DNA of 64,000 nt from Barnesiella sp. An55. Its GTDB lineage: Bacteria > Bacteroidota > Bacteroidia > Bacteroidales > Barnesiellaceae. A program made the position numbers and the translations under genes. The stretch covers positions 1 to 64,000 of the forward strand of contig NZ_NFHZ01000008.1 in assembly GCF_002161555.1 (NCBI RefSeq). The letters are read 5' to 3'. The notes beneath the pieces are model-generated. The model searched no databases. It was not told the DNA's origin and saw only the letters and a list, made by a program, of their open reading frames with translations. Positions 26,718-34,790 of this stretch are shown here, one piece after another (the first letter of the stretch is position 1; every line of letters begins with the position of its first letter).

Positions 26718-27665
26718 TTATTTACTGTATTCTCCATGATTCTCTTTTCTGAATAATGTTCCGATGTGGCGTTTTAGAAACATCTTGAAAGCATGCTCCT
26801 TCATCCCGTAGCTTTCAGCAATACCGATACCTTCTGCCGTTGTAAATCTCTGAGGCAGATTCAGGTAGATATTGCGGTGCAATTCGCTCAACTGTTCCTG
26901 ACTGACAGCAGTCTGCACTTTTACGGCTGTTGTCCGAAAATACTCAGTTAACAGGATGGCACGATTCACGCTTTCAAGGTCAATCGTATGCTTGTCGCAC
27001 TCTCCACAAGTCCATCGGGCAAGTTGGATAATCAGACAAAACCGGATAATGTAGATTTCCAGTTTGCAGTAAATACCTACCAAAGCATCATTGGTTTCCA
27101 AATCACATTGGCGGGCATTTTCATGCTGCCAGCAGTAAAGCCGTTGCTTGGCTTCTTCATCGAATGGCAGGCATTGAGACTGCAACTCATTATTCTCGTC
27201 ATGCGGACAATCTTGTGCGATCAGCTTATCGATAATCTGTTGCCACTGGATTTCCAGTTCTTCAGGAGTTTCCCGGTCATTCCATCTGCTTTTCAAGACA
27301 GATTCAGGCATCACGAAAAGAATACGATCAATAAAACCGTTACTCGAACGCTCGCCCTTGACCAGTTCGCCCAGAATTTTCTTTTGGATGGTACCGATAA
27401 CGGAGATATAGGGACGTCTGATAAAAATGGAACTTTGCGTACTCTTGCGATCGGAAATCGTAGGCTTGGCATTGAACACCTTTGCATAAAAAAAGAACAT
27501 AAAACAGAATGGCAGATAGAATATCACTAGAGAAAGCACATGTGAGGTGATTCCCTTGGCGGAGGCATCATAGTTGCCAAAATAGAAAATCAAGTCAATC
27601 ATACACTCGCTCATGAAAGAGATAAGCACAGCGTATAAAAGCAACCCAAAGGTGACAAGTACCAT
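26718..27665 (-). pseudogene. DUF3987 helicase/primase gene with its 5' part lost and replaced by a membrane segment
   Basis: From about residue 62 (AKPTISDRKSTQSSIFIRRP, then YISVIGTIQKKILGELVKGE, GFIDRILFVMPE) to the C-terminus, this matches the end of DUF3987 proteins, which are normally larger and partner the toprim gene in Bacteroidetes mobile elements. The first 60 residues are instead two hydrophobic helices (TFGLLLYAVLISFM, LSLVIFYLPFCFMFFFY) unlike any DUF3987 protein I know. The reading frame is intact through the join, near 27,480. It is probably a deletion fusion and may no longer work in replication. The neighbour downstream is the toprim gene, in the usual order. Confidence 0.65.
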
Positions 27666-27683
27666 AATTTCATTTTATTGCCG

Positions 27684-27827
27684 ATGGCCAACATCCGCCT
27701 CATCGACGGCTGCCTGCAATGGCAAGGCAACAGTCTCAATCGCCTCGACTACTACCATCGATGCCCTGCCGACACCATCGTCTTCGGCCGTAAAACCAAC
27801 AGCAAAGGAAAATACTCCCATCCCTAA
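27684..27827 (+). pseudogene. Short GC-rich gene scrap followed by a terminator
   Basis: An open stretch of 47 codons (MANIRLIDGCLQWQGNSLNR and on to KGKYSHP) has codon use like the chromosome (GCC, CTC, CGC), unlike the AT-rich genes around it. A strong terminator follows at 27867. It looks like the 3' end of a former chromosomal gene at the edge of the truncated element. The remaining bases of the 27,666-28,102 gap are AT-rich and hold only the terminator and the leader of the next gene. Confidence 0.3.
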
Positions 27828-27866
27828 TTCTGTCAACGGGATACCAATCAAAAATTTATGTAATAC

Positions 27867-27906
27867 AATCGGATAGGATGCCAAAAGCAGTGCATCCTAT
27901 CCGATT
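27867..27906 (+). terminator. Strong intrinsic terminator
   Basis: A perfect 15-bp stem (AATCGGATAGGATGC / GCATCCTATCCGATT) with a 10-base loop, followed by TCTTTTG. It ends the GC-rich gene scrap. Confidence 0.8.
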
Positions 27907-28102
27907 TCTTTTGTCGCTCCATATAAAATTTTCTAAACCTTTCTTACAAAAATTAATCTTCATTTCAAAAGAAGTGATATATTTGCTTTCAGGTTTAGAA
28001 TTTATTTTAGCCTTTGAAAAATTGCATTAAGGGACTAAAATTCTATGTTTAGCTAATTAAATACGGAAAAATCCAACCATTAATATTTTAAATTTGTAGA
28101 AC

Positions 28103-28591
28103 ATGAAAAAGTTTTTATTTTTGACATTATTAATGTCTATTTTCTGCACTGGCTCTGCTTTTGCTCAACAGATTGTTTGTGAAGCACCAGGAATCACGGT
28201 AAACTTTGAAAAAATAACTATGCAGGGAAACACTGCTACTATCCAATTCACAATAGTCAATGATACCGGTAAAGATTTACATCCAATAATGTTGGGGAAA
28301 TACGGATTAGAAAAAACAGAGGCCTTTGATAATAAAGGTAATTATTATGATATGAGTTCAATAAGCATTAAAATTGCCAATGCAACCCTTTCTGGTTCTA
28401 TCTACAGCAGTGTTTCTTTTTCCTTACCTAATGGCATTGTACAAAAAGGTGTAATTACAATAGAGGAAGTTGACCCCAATGCAACATCATTTACTAAAAT
28501 CAATATATCATTGTATGGTTTTAACATTTCCGTTAAACCTTACGGGGAAGGACCTATTGCATTTAAAAATGTTCCAATCCCCAAGAACTAA
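28103..28591 (+). CDS. Secreted protein of unknown function with an Ig-like fold
   Basis: The 162-aa protein has a clear signal peptide (MKKFLFLTLLMSIFCTGSAFA, cut before QQ). A beta-rich domain of about 140 residues follows, with alternating hydrophobic strands (TATIQFTIVNDTGKDLHPIM). No lipobox is present, so it should be periplasmic or secreted. It lies among mobile-element scraps and is probably cargo. I know no specific family. Confidence 0.65.
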   Translation: MKKFLFLTLLMSIFCTGSAFAQQIVCEAPGITVNFEKITMQGNTATIQFTIVNDTGKDLHPIMLGKYGLEKTEAFDNKGNYYDMSSISIKIANATLSGSIYSSVSFSLPNGIVQKGVITIEEVDPNATSFTKINISLYGFNISVKPYGEGPIAFKNVPIPKN

Positions 28592-28773
28592 TTGCAGGTA
28601 TTCATAATTTGGATTTCAATAAAAAGACTCACTCAGGTTCATTAGTGTCTCGTTAAAATGGGACACTAATGATGTCATTTCATAGATACCATATTATAAA
28701 TCCAAGAAAGTGGCAGCATTTGTCCTCGATATGATACTTATTTCTATGCCATCTATGCCACAATAGAATAAAA
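28592..28773. other. Short gap after the secreted protein gene
   Basis: No gene is visible. The segment contains AGTGTC and GACACT repeated around 28,645-28,672 (TAGTGTCTCGTTAAAATGGG then ACACTAATG), a small inverted repeat that may end transcription of the preceding gene or be a relic of a mobile element end. Confidence 0.35.
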
Positions 28774-28817
28774 AAGAAGAGTCCGACTAGGTTTTAACCC
28801 CATGTCGGACTCTTCTT
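28774..28817 (-). terminator. Terminator hairpin behind the recombinase remnant
   Basis: AAGAAGAGTCCGAC (28774-28787) pairs perfectly with GTCGGACTCTTCTT (28804-28817). Read on the minus strand, it is followed by TTTTTTATTC, as expected for an intrinsic terminator of the recombinase gene ending at 28836. Confidence 0.8.
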
Positions 28818-28835
28818 ACGTTACAGAACTTTATA

Positions 28836-29081
28836 CTATTTCAGCGAAATCTTATTCGCCGTCTCTCTCTTCTTGGAATTGACCAAATCAGCATAGATTT
28901 GTGTCGTGGTGATATTCTTGTACGTCAGCATCTTCGATACAGTGTAAATGTCTGTGCCTAAAGAGATTTGGATAACCGCATACGAGTGTTTAGTAAGATG
29001 GCGAGCAATTCGTTGTAGAGGGGTTGCATTTTTGCGGCGGCTCGAAGAAGGGATTGAGAAAACGCTGCGAATTGTTTTCAA
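28836..29081 (-). pseudogene. Tyrosine recombinase, C-terminal remnant
   Basis: The last 55 codons are the end of a Bacteroidetes tyrosine integrase: ARHLTKHSYAVIQISLGTDI, then YTVSKMLTYKNITTTQIYA and KKRETANKISLK. The nucleophile tyrosine in QIYA is present. The usual HxxR appears as HLTK, and the LGHKN histidine is replaced by tyrosine (TYKN). The N-terminal arm, core-binding domain and first catalytic arginine are gone. A different protein tail runs on the opposite strand from 29041. The remnant cannot be active. Confidence 0.8.
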
Positions 29082-29172
29082 TGAAGAGATGTGGGATACC
29101 CTTTATGACTTCCGCAGCCATCCGATAGAGAAACGTGACGGTCGCAAAATCGCGGTCCGTGTCATCTCGTAA
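29041..29172 (+). pseudogene. Protein tail fragment abutting the recombinase remnant
   Basis: From 29041 the plus strand reads LEEGIEKTLRIVFNEEMWDT, LYDFRSHPIEKRDGRKIAVR and VIS, then a stop at 29170. The smooth amphipathic sequence and higher GC than the flanks suggest the genuine C-terminus of another gene joined here by deletion. I cannot identify the family. Confidence 0.35.
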
Positions 29173-29234
29173 TTTGGAGAGGAATCGAACAAGGCCCTCA
29201 TTATAAAATAATTAAATACGATTGTATATCATAT

Positions 29235-29282
29235 CATCATTGGCCAATAAATGTCTTATGGATTATTTATTGGCCAATGATG
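29235..29282. repeat. Perfect 18-bp inverted repeat
   Basis: CATCATTGGCCAATAAAT at 29235-29252 and its exact inverse complement at 29265-29282, with a 12-base loop. Neither side has a T-run of the usual length, so a terminator is possible but not certain. Confidence 0.85.
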
Positions 29283-29299
29283 TATTTACTTACCGACAT

Positions 29300-29545
29300 G
29301 TGACAGTAGGAATAGCAAAAATCAGAACCCGGGTGGATTTCATTAGGGACAAACGGTATGTAAAAGGAGATAAAAAGGGACGCATTTTCCGATAGCTGGA
29401 ACAATGGCTGATACAGGAAAATACGAATTACAGAAAATTCTGTGAACCAAACAGGAATAAAGTCATAAAAGACTTGGTCATTAAAAAGAAATCCGATAAT
29501 TTAGGGACGTATTTTGATTTTTTGAAGTGCTTAGATAAATGTTAG
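29300..29545 (+). pseudogene. Gene fragment with an in-frame stop
   Basis: From 29300 the frame reads VTVGIAKIRTRVDFIRDKRY ... GRIFR, meets TAG at 29393-29395, and continues coherently (LEQWLIQENTNYRKF ... FDFLKCLDKC) to TAG at 29543. One nonsense change breaks an otherwise gene-like 81-codon frame. No family recognised. It fills most of the space between the recombinase scrap and the lipoprotein gene. Confidence 0.4.
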
Positions 29546-29584
29546 TTGGAACTTTATAATTACGAATCTATAAACCAAAGTGAT

Positions 29585-29941
29585 ATGAAGACAAAGAATT
29601 TAGTTGGAATACTTATGCTGTTCCTTTTGATATTCACCTTTATCAGTTGTGATAAAGATGATCTGACAGACAAAGTAGAAATTGTAAAAATGTATGTTTC
29701 TGCAGAAACAGATACTTATACACCTTGGGGAAGTGAGATTCCTATAGAGTGTATGCTTGTTAAAGAAGAAGGAAATGCAAGCTATTCAAAACTTCCTTTC
29801 AGTGGTATAGACGGATTTGTTTATAAGAAAGGGACTGAATTCACTCTTAAGGTTGAAAAAACGACCTTAGCAAATCCTCCTGCTGATGATAGCAATGTCA
29901 GATATAAACTGATAGAGATTTTAACAGAACAAGAGAAATGA
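29585..29941 (+). CDS. DUF4377-like lipoprotein
   Basis: I take the ATG at 29585 (118 aa), as it opens directly on a lipoprotein signal peptide (LVGILMLFLLIFTFISC, lipobox cysteine at 22). The mature part matches the DUF4377 pattern: EIVKMYVSAETDTYTPWGSE, IPIECMLV, FSGIDGFVYKKGTEF and ANPPADDSNVRYKLIEIL. Related small domains occur in META/HslJ-like envelope proteins; the role is unknown. It sits among mobile-element remnants. Confidence 0.75.
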   Translation: MKTKNLVGILMLFLLIFTFISCDKDDLTDKVEIVKMYVSAETDTYTPWGSEIPIECMLVKEEGNASYSKLPFSGIDGFVYKKGTEFTLKVEKTTLANPPADDSNVRYKLIEILTEQEK

Positions 29942-29994
29942 GGTGATTAAAAGCATAAGGAACTGACACCAAAAGATAGTATAAGGATAGTTAA

Positions 29995-30022
29995 AAGCGG
30001 CTAAGAAATACCTTGGCCGCTT
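29995..30022. terminator. Bidirectional hairpin between convergent genes
   Basis: AAGCGGC (29995-30001) pairs with GCCGCTT (30016-30022). It separates the lipoprotein gene from the convergent HTH gene, with T/A-rich flanks. Confidence 0.55.
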
Positions 30023-30026
30023 ATTA

Positions 30027-30842
30027 TTATTTCACATAATGGTAGAGTTGATCCCGTGTCAGATTGAATCGCTCCATCGCTTCGGCAATGGTGTAATATT
30101 GGGGCTCTTCGGGAGCTATGAGACCTTTGGCAATGTCCACATGCTTTTTGGAATAGTACACCATGATGCCGACTTTCTTTTTGGGAATGGCATTCTTTGA
30201 TACAAAAGAATAGATGGCTGTCAGTGTCATGCAGAACTTCTCCTGCATGTCTTGTGTGCTGTACCATTCCTTGATTTCAGGGTCGGGAGCTTTCTTTGCA
30301 AAGTAGTCATCAATATGCTTTTTGCTCCAATAGGTTTTCCCACGGTGAAAGGTTCGTGGAATATTATGTTCCTTAGCAATATGGAATATCCAGGAATCCT
30401 TTACGCCATACTTCTCCTTGACTTCGGCTGTGGTGTAGAAATCATTAATGGAAGGTTTATCTCTGACCGGAATCTTAAATTCTATAGGCTTATTGAATAA
30501 GTTATCAATATCTTCCTTTTTCAATAGAAATTTATATCCAAGTCGGGAGGCTTTTAGTTCACCTCTTTTCAGATAGCCATAAAGAGTAGGTCGGGTTACT
30601 CCAATGTATGTGGCAGCTTCTGTGATAGTAAGAATAGGCTTGTCTCTGATTTTTGCAATCGGCTTTTCCTTGATGGCTTTTTCGACAACTTGGTTGTTAG
30701 CCTTAATAGAAGCCTCACGTTTCTTCTGTTTATACAGAAGGTTTGCACATCTGTGCGAACAACAGGTTGTAGTTGTTTTATGCGCAATGAATTCTTGCTT
30801 GCACCACGCACAGATTCGTCTGATTTCAATGTTGCTACTCAT
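30027..30842 (-). CDS. Multi-HTH (excisionase-like) DNA-binding protein
   Basis: Starting at 30842 (MSSNIEIRRICAWCKQEF), after TAAGGAG, the protein has 271 aa. A zinc-ribbon-like N-terminus (CAWC ... CCSHRC) is followed by repeated MerR/excisionase-type HTH units: LTITEAATYIGVTRPTLYGY, YTTAEVKEKYGVKDSWIF, YSTQDMQEKFCMTLTAIYSF and YTIAEAMERFNLTRDQLYHY. The fourth unit stops right after its recognition helix (YVK), so it is cut short compared with the other three. Such proteins accompany tyrosine integrases in Bacteroidetes elements and act in excision or regulation. Here the integrase is dead. Confidence 0.75.
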   Translation of the reverse strand: MSSNIEIRRICAWCKQEFIAHKTTTTCCSHRCANLLYKQKKREASIKANNQVVEKAIKEKPIAKIRDKPILTITEAATYIGVTRPTLYGYLKRGELKASRLGYKFLLKKEDIDNLFNKPIEFKIPVRDKPSINDFYTTAEVKEKYGVKDSWIFHIAKEHNIPRTFHRGKTYWSKKHIDDYFAKKAPDPEIKEWYSTQDMQEKFCMTLTAIYSFVSKNAIPKKKVGIMVYYSKKHVDIAKGLIAPEEPQYYTIAEAMERFNLTRDQLYHYVK

Positions 30843-30880
30843 GTTATTTCTCCTTATTTCTCCAATATTTTTGTATAACT

Positions 30881-30985
30881 CCGTAAAATCCCGTAAAATG
30901 GCGTAAAAGTTCTCCACGACCTTGCCAACGAAAATCCTCAGATTTCGTGGTGAGGTACACAGGAGGTACAAAAAATGGCGTAAAA
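30881..30985. repeat. 10-bp-phased CGTAAAA repeats in front of the multi-HTH gene
   Basis: CCGTAAAAT at 30881 and 30891 and GCGTAAAAG at 30901 are spaced by exactly 10 bp, one helical turn. A fourth copy (GCGTAAAA) lies at 30978-30985. This resembles a set of binding sites for an element-encoded DNA-binding protein, near the presumed right end of the element. Confidence 0.6.
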
Positions 30986-31021
30986 AGGCTTAGCAACGAT
31001 TATCAACGATACTTGAGCAAC

Positions 31022-31046
31022 AAAAAAGGCGCCCGTAAAGAGCGCC
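31022..31046 (-). terminator. Intrinsic terminator of mnmE
   Basis: On the minus strand, GGCGC-N9-GCGCC is followed by TTTTTTG. It lies 46 bp beyond the mnmE stop and marks the start of the chromosomal backbone. Confidence 0.8.
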
Positions 31047-31091
31047 ATACTAATCGATTGTAATCGATTTAACTATTTGATAATCAGATAT

Positions 31092-32522
31092 TTATTTACC
31101 GATACAAAACTTGGAGAAGATGGTGCCGAGGATTTCGTCGGTCGAGATTTGGCCGGTGATTTCGCCCAGGTAGTGCATGCACTCGCGGATATCTTGAGCG
31201 AGGAAGTCGCCCGAGAGGCCGGTTTGCAGGCCGTCGAGGGTGCGCTGTATGGCGTCGTGGGCGTGCATGAGGGCTTCGTAGTGGCGTGCATTGGTGACGA
31301 TTATGTCGTTCTCGCCGGCTTGGGGCAGGTTGACGGTTTCGACCAGCATCGATTCGAGGGTATCGATATTCTGGTTGTGCGAGGCCGAGAGGAATATCAT
31401 TGCGGTGCTGTTCATCCCGCGAGTGAGGCGTTCGTACAGGCGGGTGAGTTGCTGCCGGGCGTCGTCGTCGATCTTATCGACCTTGTTGAAGGCGATGATG
31501 AGGTGCTTGTCGTGACAGCGGGGGAGTATCTTTTGCGAGAGCTCCTCGATGGCTTGTGGGGTGTGGGTGGCGTCGATGAGCCAGATGACGATGGTGGCCT
31601 GGTCGAGTTTCTGGAAGGTGCGTTCGATGCCCATGCTCTCGATGGTGTCGTGGGTTTCGCGTATGCCGGCGGTGTCGATGAAGCGGAAGGTGATGCCTTG
31701 CAGCACGACGGTGTCTTCGATGACGTCACGGGTGGTGCCGTGGATGTCGGAGACGAGGGCGCGATCTTCTTTGACCAGGTGGTTGAGCAGGGTCGATTTG
31801 CCGGCGTTGGTCTCGCCGATGATGGCGGTGGGTACGCCGTTTTTGATGGCGTTGCCGAGGCTGAACGAATCGGAGAGGCGCTTGATGACGCGCTCGATTT
31901 CGCGGGCGAGGTCGGTGAGTTTCTGGCGGTCGGCAAATTCTACCTCCTCTTCGCTGAAGTCGAGTTCGAGTTCGACGAGCGAGACGAAGGTGAGCAGCTG
32001 TTCGCGCAGGCGGGCGAGTTCGCGGCTGAATCCGCCACGCATCTGCTGGATGGCCAGGCGGTGTGAGGCGGCCGAGGTCGAGGCTATGAGGTCGGCCACG
32101 GCTTCGGCTTGCGACAGGTCGAGTTTGCCGTTGGTGAAGGCGCGGCGGGTAAATTCGCCGGGTGTGGCCAGGCGGCAGCCCTGGCGCAGCAGCAGGGCAA
32201 CGATTTGCTGTTGTATGTAAATGGAGCCGTGACATGAGATTTCGACGGTGTCTTCGCCGGTGAAGGAGTGGGGGGCGACGAAGAGGGTGGCGATGACGTC
32301 GTCGAGGGTGTGGCCCGTCTCGTCGGCTATGGTGCCGTAGTGGGCGGTGTTGGGACGTGCCTCGGCGAGTGGTTTGCCGTGGGGCGTGCTGAAGATGCGG
32401 TCGGTGATGGTGATGGCCTGGGGGCCGCTGACGCGAACGACGGCGATGCCGCCTCGGCCGGGTGCGGTAGAGACGGCGCAGATGGTATCTTGGGGCAGGG
32501 GGGTATTTAGTTGAGGTTCCAT
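31092..32522 (-). CDS. mnmE: tRNA modification GTPase MnmE
   Basis: MnmE works with MnmG to place the carboxymethylaminomethyl group on U34 of certain tRNAs, using GTP, formate-charged folate and FAD. The N-terminal folate-binding domain starts with DTICAVSTAPGRGGIAVVRV. The G domain has GETNAGKST, DTAGIRETHD and NKVD. The C-terminus ends in FCIGK, with the catalytic cysteine in place. I take the ATG at 32522 (MEPQLNTPLPQD), since the frame's first ATG lies further inside the upstream gene. The start overlaps the end of the nuclease gene. Length (476 aa) is normal. It is the first backbone gene next to the island. Confidence 0.96.
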   Translation of the reverse strand: MEPQLNTPLPQDTICAVSTAPGRGGIAVVRVSGPQAITITDRIFSTPHGKPLAEARPNTAHYGTIADETGHTLDDVIATLFVAPHSFTGEDTVEISCHGSIYIQQQIVALLLRQGCRLATPGEFTRRAFTNGKLDLSQAEAVADLIASTSAASHRLAIQQMRGGFSRELARLREQLLTFVSLVELELDFSEEEVEFADRQKLTDLAREIERVIKRLSDSFSLGNAIKNGVPTAIIGETNAGKSTLLNHLVKEDRALVSDIHGTTRDVIEDTVVLQGITFRFIDTAGIRETHDTIESMGIERTFQKLDQATIVIWLIDATHTPQAIEELSQKILPRCHDKHLIIAFNKVDKIDDDARQQLTRLYERLTRGMNSTAMIFLSASHNQNIDTLESMLVETVNLPQAGENDIIVTNARHYEALMHAHDAIQRTLDGLQTGLSGDFLAQDIRECMHYLGEITGQISTDEILGTIFSKFCIGK

Positions 32523-33361
32523 GCTTCGGTCCATAAGTTGCTTTCTATTTGGTTTTCTATGCTGTCGGGCAGATTGTAGAAGAAGTCTATCCCGGTAATT
32601 TTTTCCACGCTGTCGATGGTGACGGCCAGGGTGCGTATCGAGGGTTGCTCGTCGCTGTTGTCGAAGAGGAAGGCGATGCCTCGCGGACGGCCTACATAGG
32701 GGGCGGCCACGACTTTGAAATAGCGCTCGGGCACGGCAATGTGGTGGCGACCGATGGTTCGGGGCGATTTACTCACGATGGGGCCGCAGGCGATGAGCAG
32801 GGCACTGTCACGTTGGGCCCATTCGCGCACCTGTTCTTCCAGTTCCTTCCAGCGCCCGCGGTTCAGACCGGGAGCCTGGGGGCAGATGTTGGTGAGCAGA
32901 AACGACTCTTTCATGGCCTCTTCGCTCCACTTCATGTCGCCGGCCGGAGCCATGTGACCGCGGTCATATCCGCTGTGGGTATAGTCGCGGGTATCGGCCG
33001 GGGTGCCTTTCACGTCGGGGTCGCTCACGAAGCGGTCGCTGCGCGAGGATTCTCCTTGCGTTTCGCTGCGCAACAGTTCGTAGCACACCCAGTTGGGCAG
33101 TTTCCACTCCGAGTTGTACGAGGCGGTGTATCCCGTGCGGTAGAGCAACTGCTCGGGAGTATCGGCCGGAGTACGGGCCATCTCGGCCTTTTCGATGTGG
33201 TCGAGACTTGAGTTGCCTTCGTCGCGATAGCCCGGTCGTGCGTCGGCATGTTGGATGAGGTACCACAGGCCGCCGGCGATGAGCAGCAGCATGAGCAGGG
33301 ATACCAGATTGTTTTTGCGTTGAGCCGACGATTTTTTCTTCTTTTTTCTCTTTTTAGCCAT
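32507..33361 (-). CDS. Membrane-anchored DNA/RNA non-specific endonuclease
   Basis: The protein starts with a very basic stretch (KKRKKKKKSS), then one membrane helix (LLMLLLIAGGLWYLIQ), then a NUC-type nuclease domain. The DRGH motif is in YDRGHMAPAGDM. The metal-binding asparagine motif is LLTNICPQAPGLNRGRWKEL. Such enzymes cut DNA and RNA in the periplasm or outside the cell and can feed on nucleic acids. Start at 33361 (MAKKRKK); a -7 box lies 26 bp upstream. It is translated into mnmE with a short overlap. Confidence 0.9.
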   Translation of the reverse strand: MAKKRKKKKKSSAQRKNNLVSLLMLLLIAGGLWYLIQHADARPGYRDEGNSSLDHIEKAEMARTPADTPEQLLYRTGYTASYNSEWKLPNWVCYELLRSETQGESSRSDRFVSDPDVKGTPADTRDYTHSGYDRGHMAPAGDMKWSEEAMKESFLLTNICPQAPGLNRGRWKELEEQVREWAQRDSALLIACGPIVSKSPRTIGRHHIAVPERYFKVVAAPYVGRPRGIAFLFDNSDEQPSIRTLAVTIDSVEKITGIDFFYNLPDSIENQIESNLWTEAWNLN

Positions 33362-33386
33362 ACAGCCCACTTTTGAATGAGGTAGT

Positions 33387-33418
33387 GCAAATGTAAGAAA
33401 AAATTTTTTTACCTTTGT
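33387..33418. promoter_or_regulatory. Divergent promoter pair of the nuclease and pepT genes
   Basis: TACATTTGC on the minus strand (33387-33395) serves the nuclease/mnmE genes. TACCTTTGT on the plus strand (33410-33418) serves pepT. Both fit TAnnTTTG. The two boxes are 14 bp apart, so the promoters face away from each other. Confidence 0.6.
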
Positions 33419-33481
33419 TCGTCTGTTGGATGAATCCTTCGGACCGTGAACCGGAAAGAAAAACCAATAAAAACATATACG

Positions 33482-34702
33482 ATGAATTTAGTAGATCGTT
33501 TTCTCCACTATGTAAGTTTCGATACCCAGTCGGACGAGCTTACCAATATGACTCCCAGTACGCCGGGGCAGATGGTGTTTGCCCAGGCACTGGCCGAAGA
33601 GTTGAAGCAGATAGGACTTACCGAGGTAACCCTCGACGATAACGGCTATCTGATGGCTACGTTGCCTGCCAATATCGACAAGAAGGTGCCTGTAATCGGG
33701 TTTATCGCCCACCTTGATACGAGCCCCGACATGTCGGGACGTCATGTGTCGCCCCGTATCGTAAAGAACTATGGCGGAGCCGATATCGTGTTGTGTGCCG
33801 AGGAGGATGTGGTATTGCGTTCCACAGAGTTCCCCGAGTTGCTCCACTACATCGGGCAAGACCTTATCGTGACTGACGGCAAGACATTGCTGGGTGCCGA
33901 CGACAAGGCCGGTATTGCCGAGATTGTAACCGCCATGGAGTACCTGTTGGCTCACCCCGAAATCAAGCATGGCAAGATACGGGTAGCCTTCAACCCCGAC
34001 GAGGAGATTGGCAAGGGGGCTCACAAATTTGATGTCAAGGCATTTGGCGCCGAGTGGGCCTATACGATGGATGGCGGCGAGATAGGCGAGCTGGAGTATG
34101 AAAACTTCAACGCTGCCGTGGCTCGGGTCACCTTCAAAGGCCGCAACGTGCATCCCGGTTATGCCAAGCACAAGATGATCAACTCGATACGTATCGCCAA
34201 CCAGTATGCCATCATGTTGCCCCGTTGGGAGACTCCCGAGCATACCGAGGGCTATGAGGGATTCTATCACCTCATCTCGTTCGAGGGGAGTGTCGAGAAG
34301 ACGGTTCTCACCTATATTATCCGCGACCACGATCGCGACCGTTTCGAGCGTCGCAAGAAAGAGCTCGAGCACCTCACCCGCAAAATCAACAACGAGTTCC
34401 CCGGCTGTGCCAGCATCGAGATTACCGACCAGTACTACAACATGCGCGAGAAGGTAGAGCCGGTGATGCACATTGTCGATCTCGTGTCGGACGCCATGCG
34501 TGCCGTCGATGTAGTGCCCCAGGTGAAACCAGTACGTGGCGGAACCGATGGTGCCCAGCTGTCGTTCAAGGGTCTGCCTTGCCCCAATATCTTTGCCGGC
34601 GGACTCAATTTCCACGGACGCTATGAGTTCGTGCCCATCCAGTCGATGGAGAAAGCCACCGAGGTGATTGTACAAATCGCCCGTATGGCTGCCGAGAAAT
34701 AA
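33482..34702 (+). CDS. pepT: Peptidase T (tripeptide aminopeptidase)
   Basis: PepT removes N-terminal residues from tripeptides in the cytoplasm, using two zinc ions. The metal-binding series is complete: [39 protein letters not shown], and near the end [17 protein letters not shown]. The start at 33482 ([11 protein letters not shown]) matches the family; an upstream ATG at 33446 would add 12 unrelated residues. Length is 406 aa, normal. It is followed by a strong terminator. Confidence 0.95.
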   Translation: MNLVDRFLHYVSFDTQSDELTNMTPSTPGQMVFAQALAEELKQIGLTEVTLDDNGYLMATLPANIDKKVPVIGFIAHLDTSPDMSGRHVSPRIVKNYGGADIVLCAEEDVVLRSTEFPELLHYIGQDLIVTDGKTLLGADDKAGIAEIVTAMEYLLAHPEIKHGKIRVAFNPDEEIGKGAHKFDVKAFGAEWAYTMDGGEIGELEYENFNAAVARVTFKGRNVHPGYAKHKMINSIRIANQYAIMLPRWETPEHTEGYEGFYHLISFEGSVEKTVLTYIIRDHDRDRFERRKKELEHLTRKINNEFPGCASIEITDQYYNMREKVEPVMHIVDLVSDAMRAVDVVPQVKPVRGGTDGAQLSFKGLPCPNIFAGGLNFHGRYEFVPIQSMEKATEVIVQIARMAAEK

Positions 34703-34715
34703 CAACCCATTTTAA

Positions 34716-34772
34716 CCCGACGAAGCAGAAGAGGCGCGAGTGGTAGCCTCGGCTGTTTCGTCGGGCTTTTTT
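34716..34772 (+). terminator. Intrinsic terminator of pepT
   Basis: CCCGACGAAGCAG pairs with CTGTTTCGTCGGG, followed by CTTTTTTA. An inner GAGGC/GCCTC extends the stem. It ends 19 bp before miaA. Confidence 0.85.
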
Positions 34773-34790
34773 ATCCTAAAGCAGCAATCC

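Noticed and set aside
27613-27876. 87-codon plus-strand frame across the DUF3987 start
   Set aside because: Low-complexity Ser/Thr/Ala-rich translation with no family features; a different frame in the same stretch looks more gene-like.
1-31000. CRISPR array in the accessory half
   Set aside because: No regularly spaced repeat-spacer pattern and no cas genes. The only regular repeat (30881-30909) has a 10-bp period, too short for CRISPR.
31077-32066. Long plus-strand frame (329 codons) over mnmE
   Set aside because: It is antisense to a clear mnmE gene; the frame is open only because of GC-rich codon use. The same applies to long antisense frames over pepT, ffh, tamB, the CocE-type hydrolase and the T9SS cargo gene.
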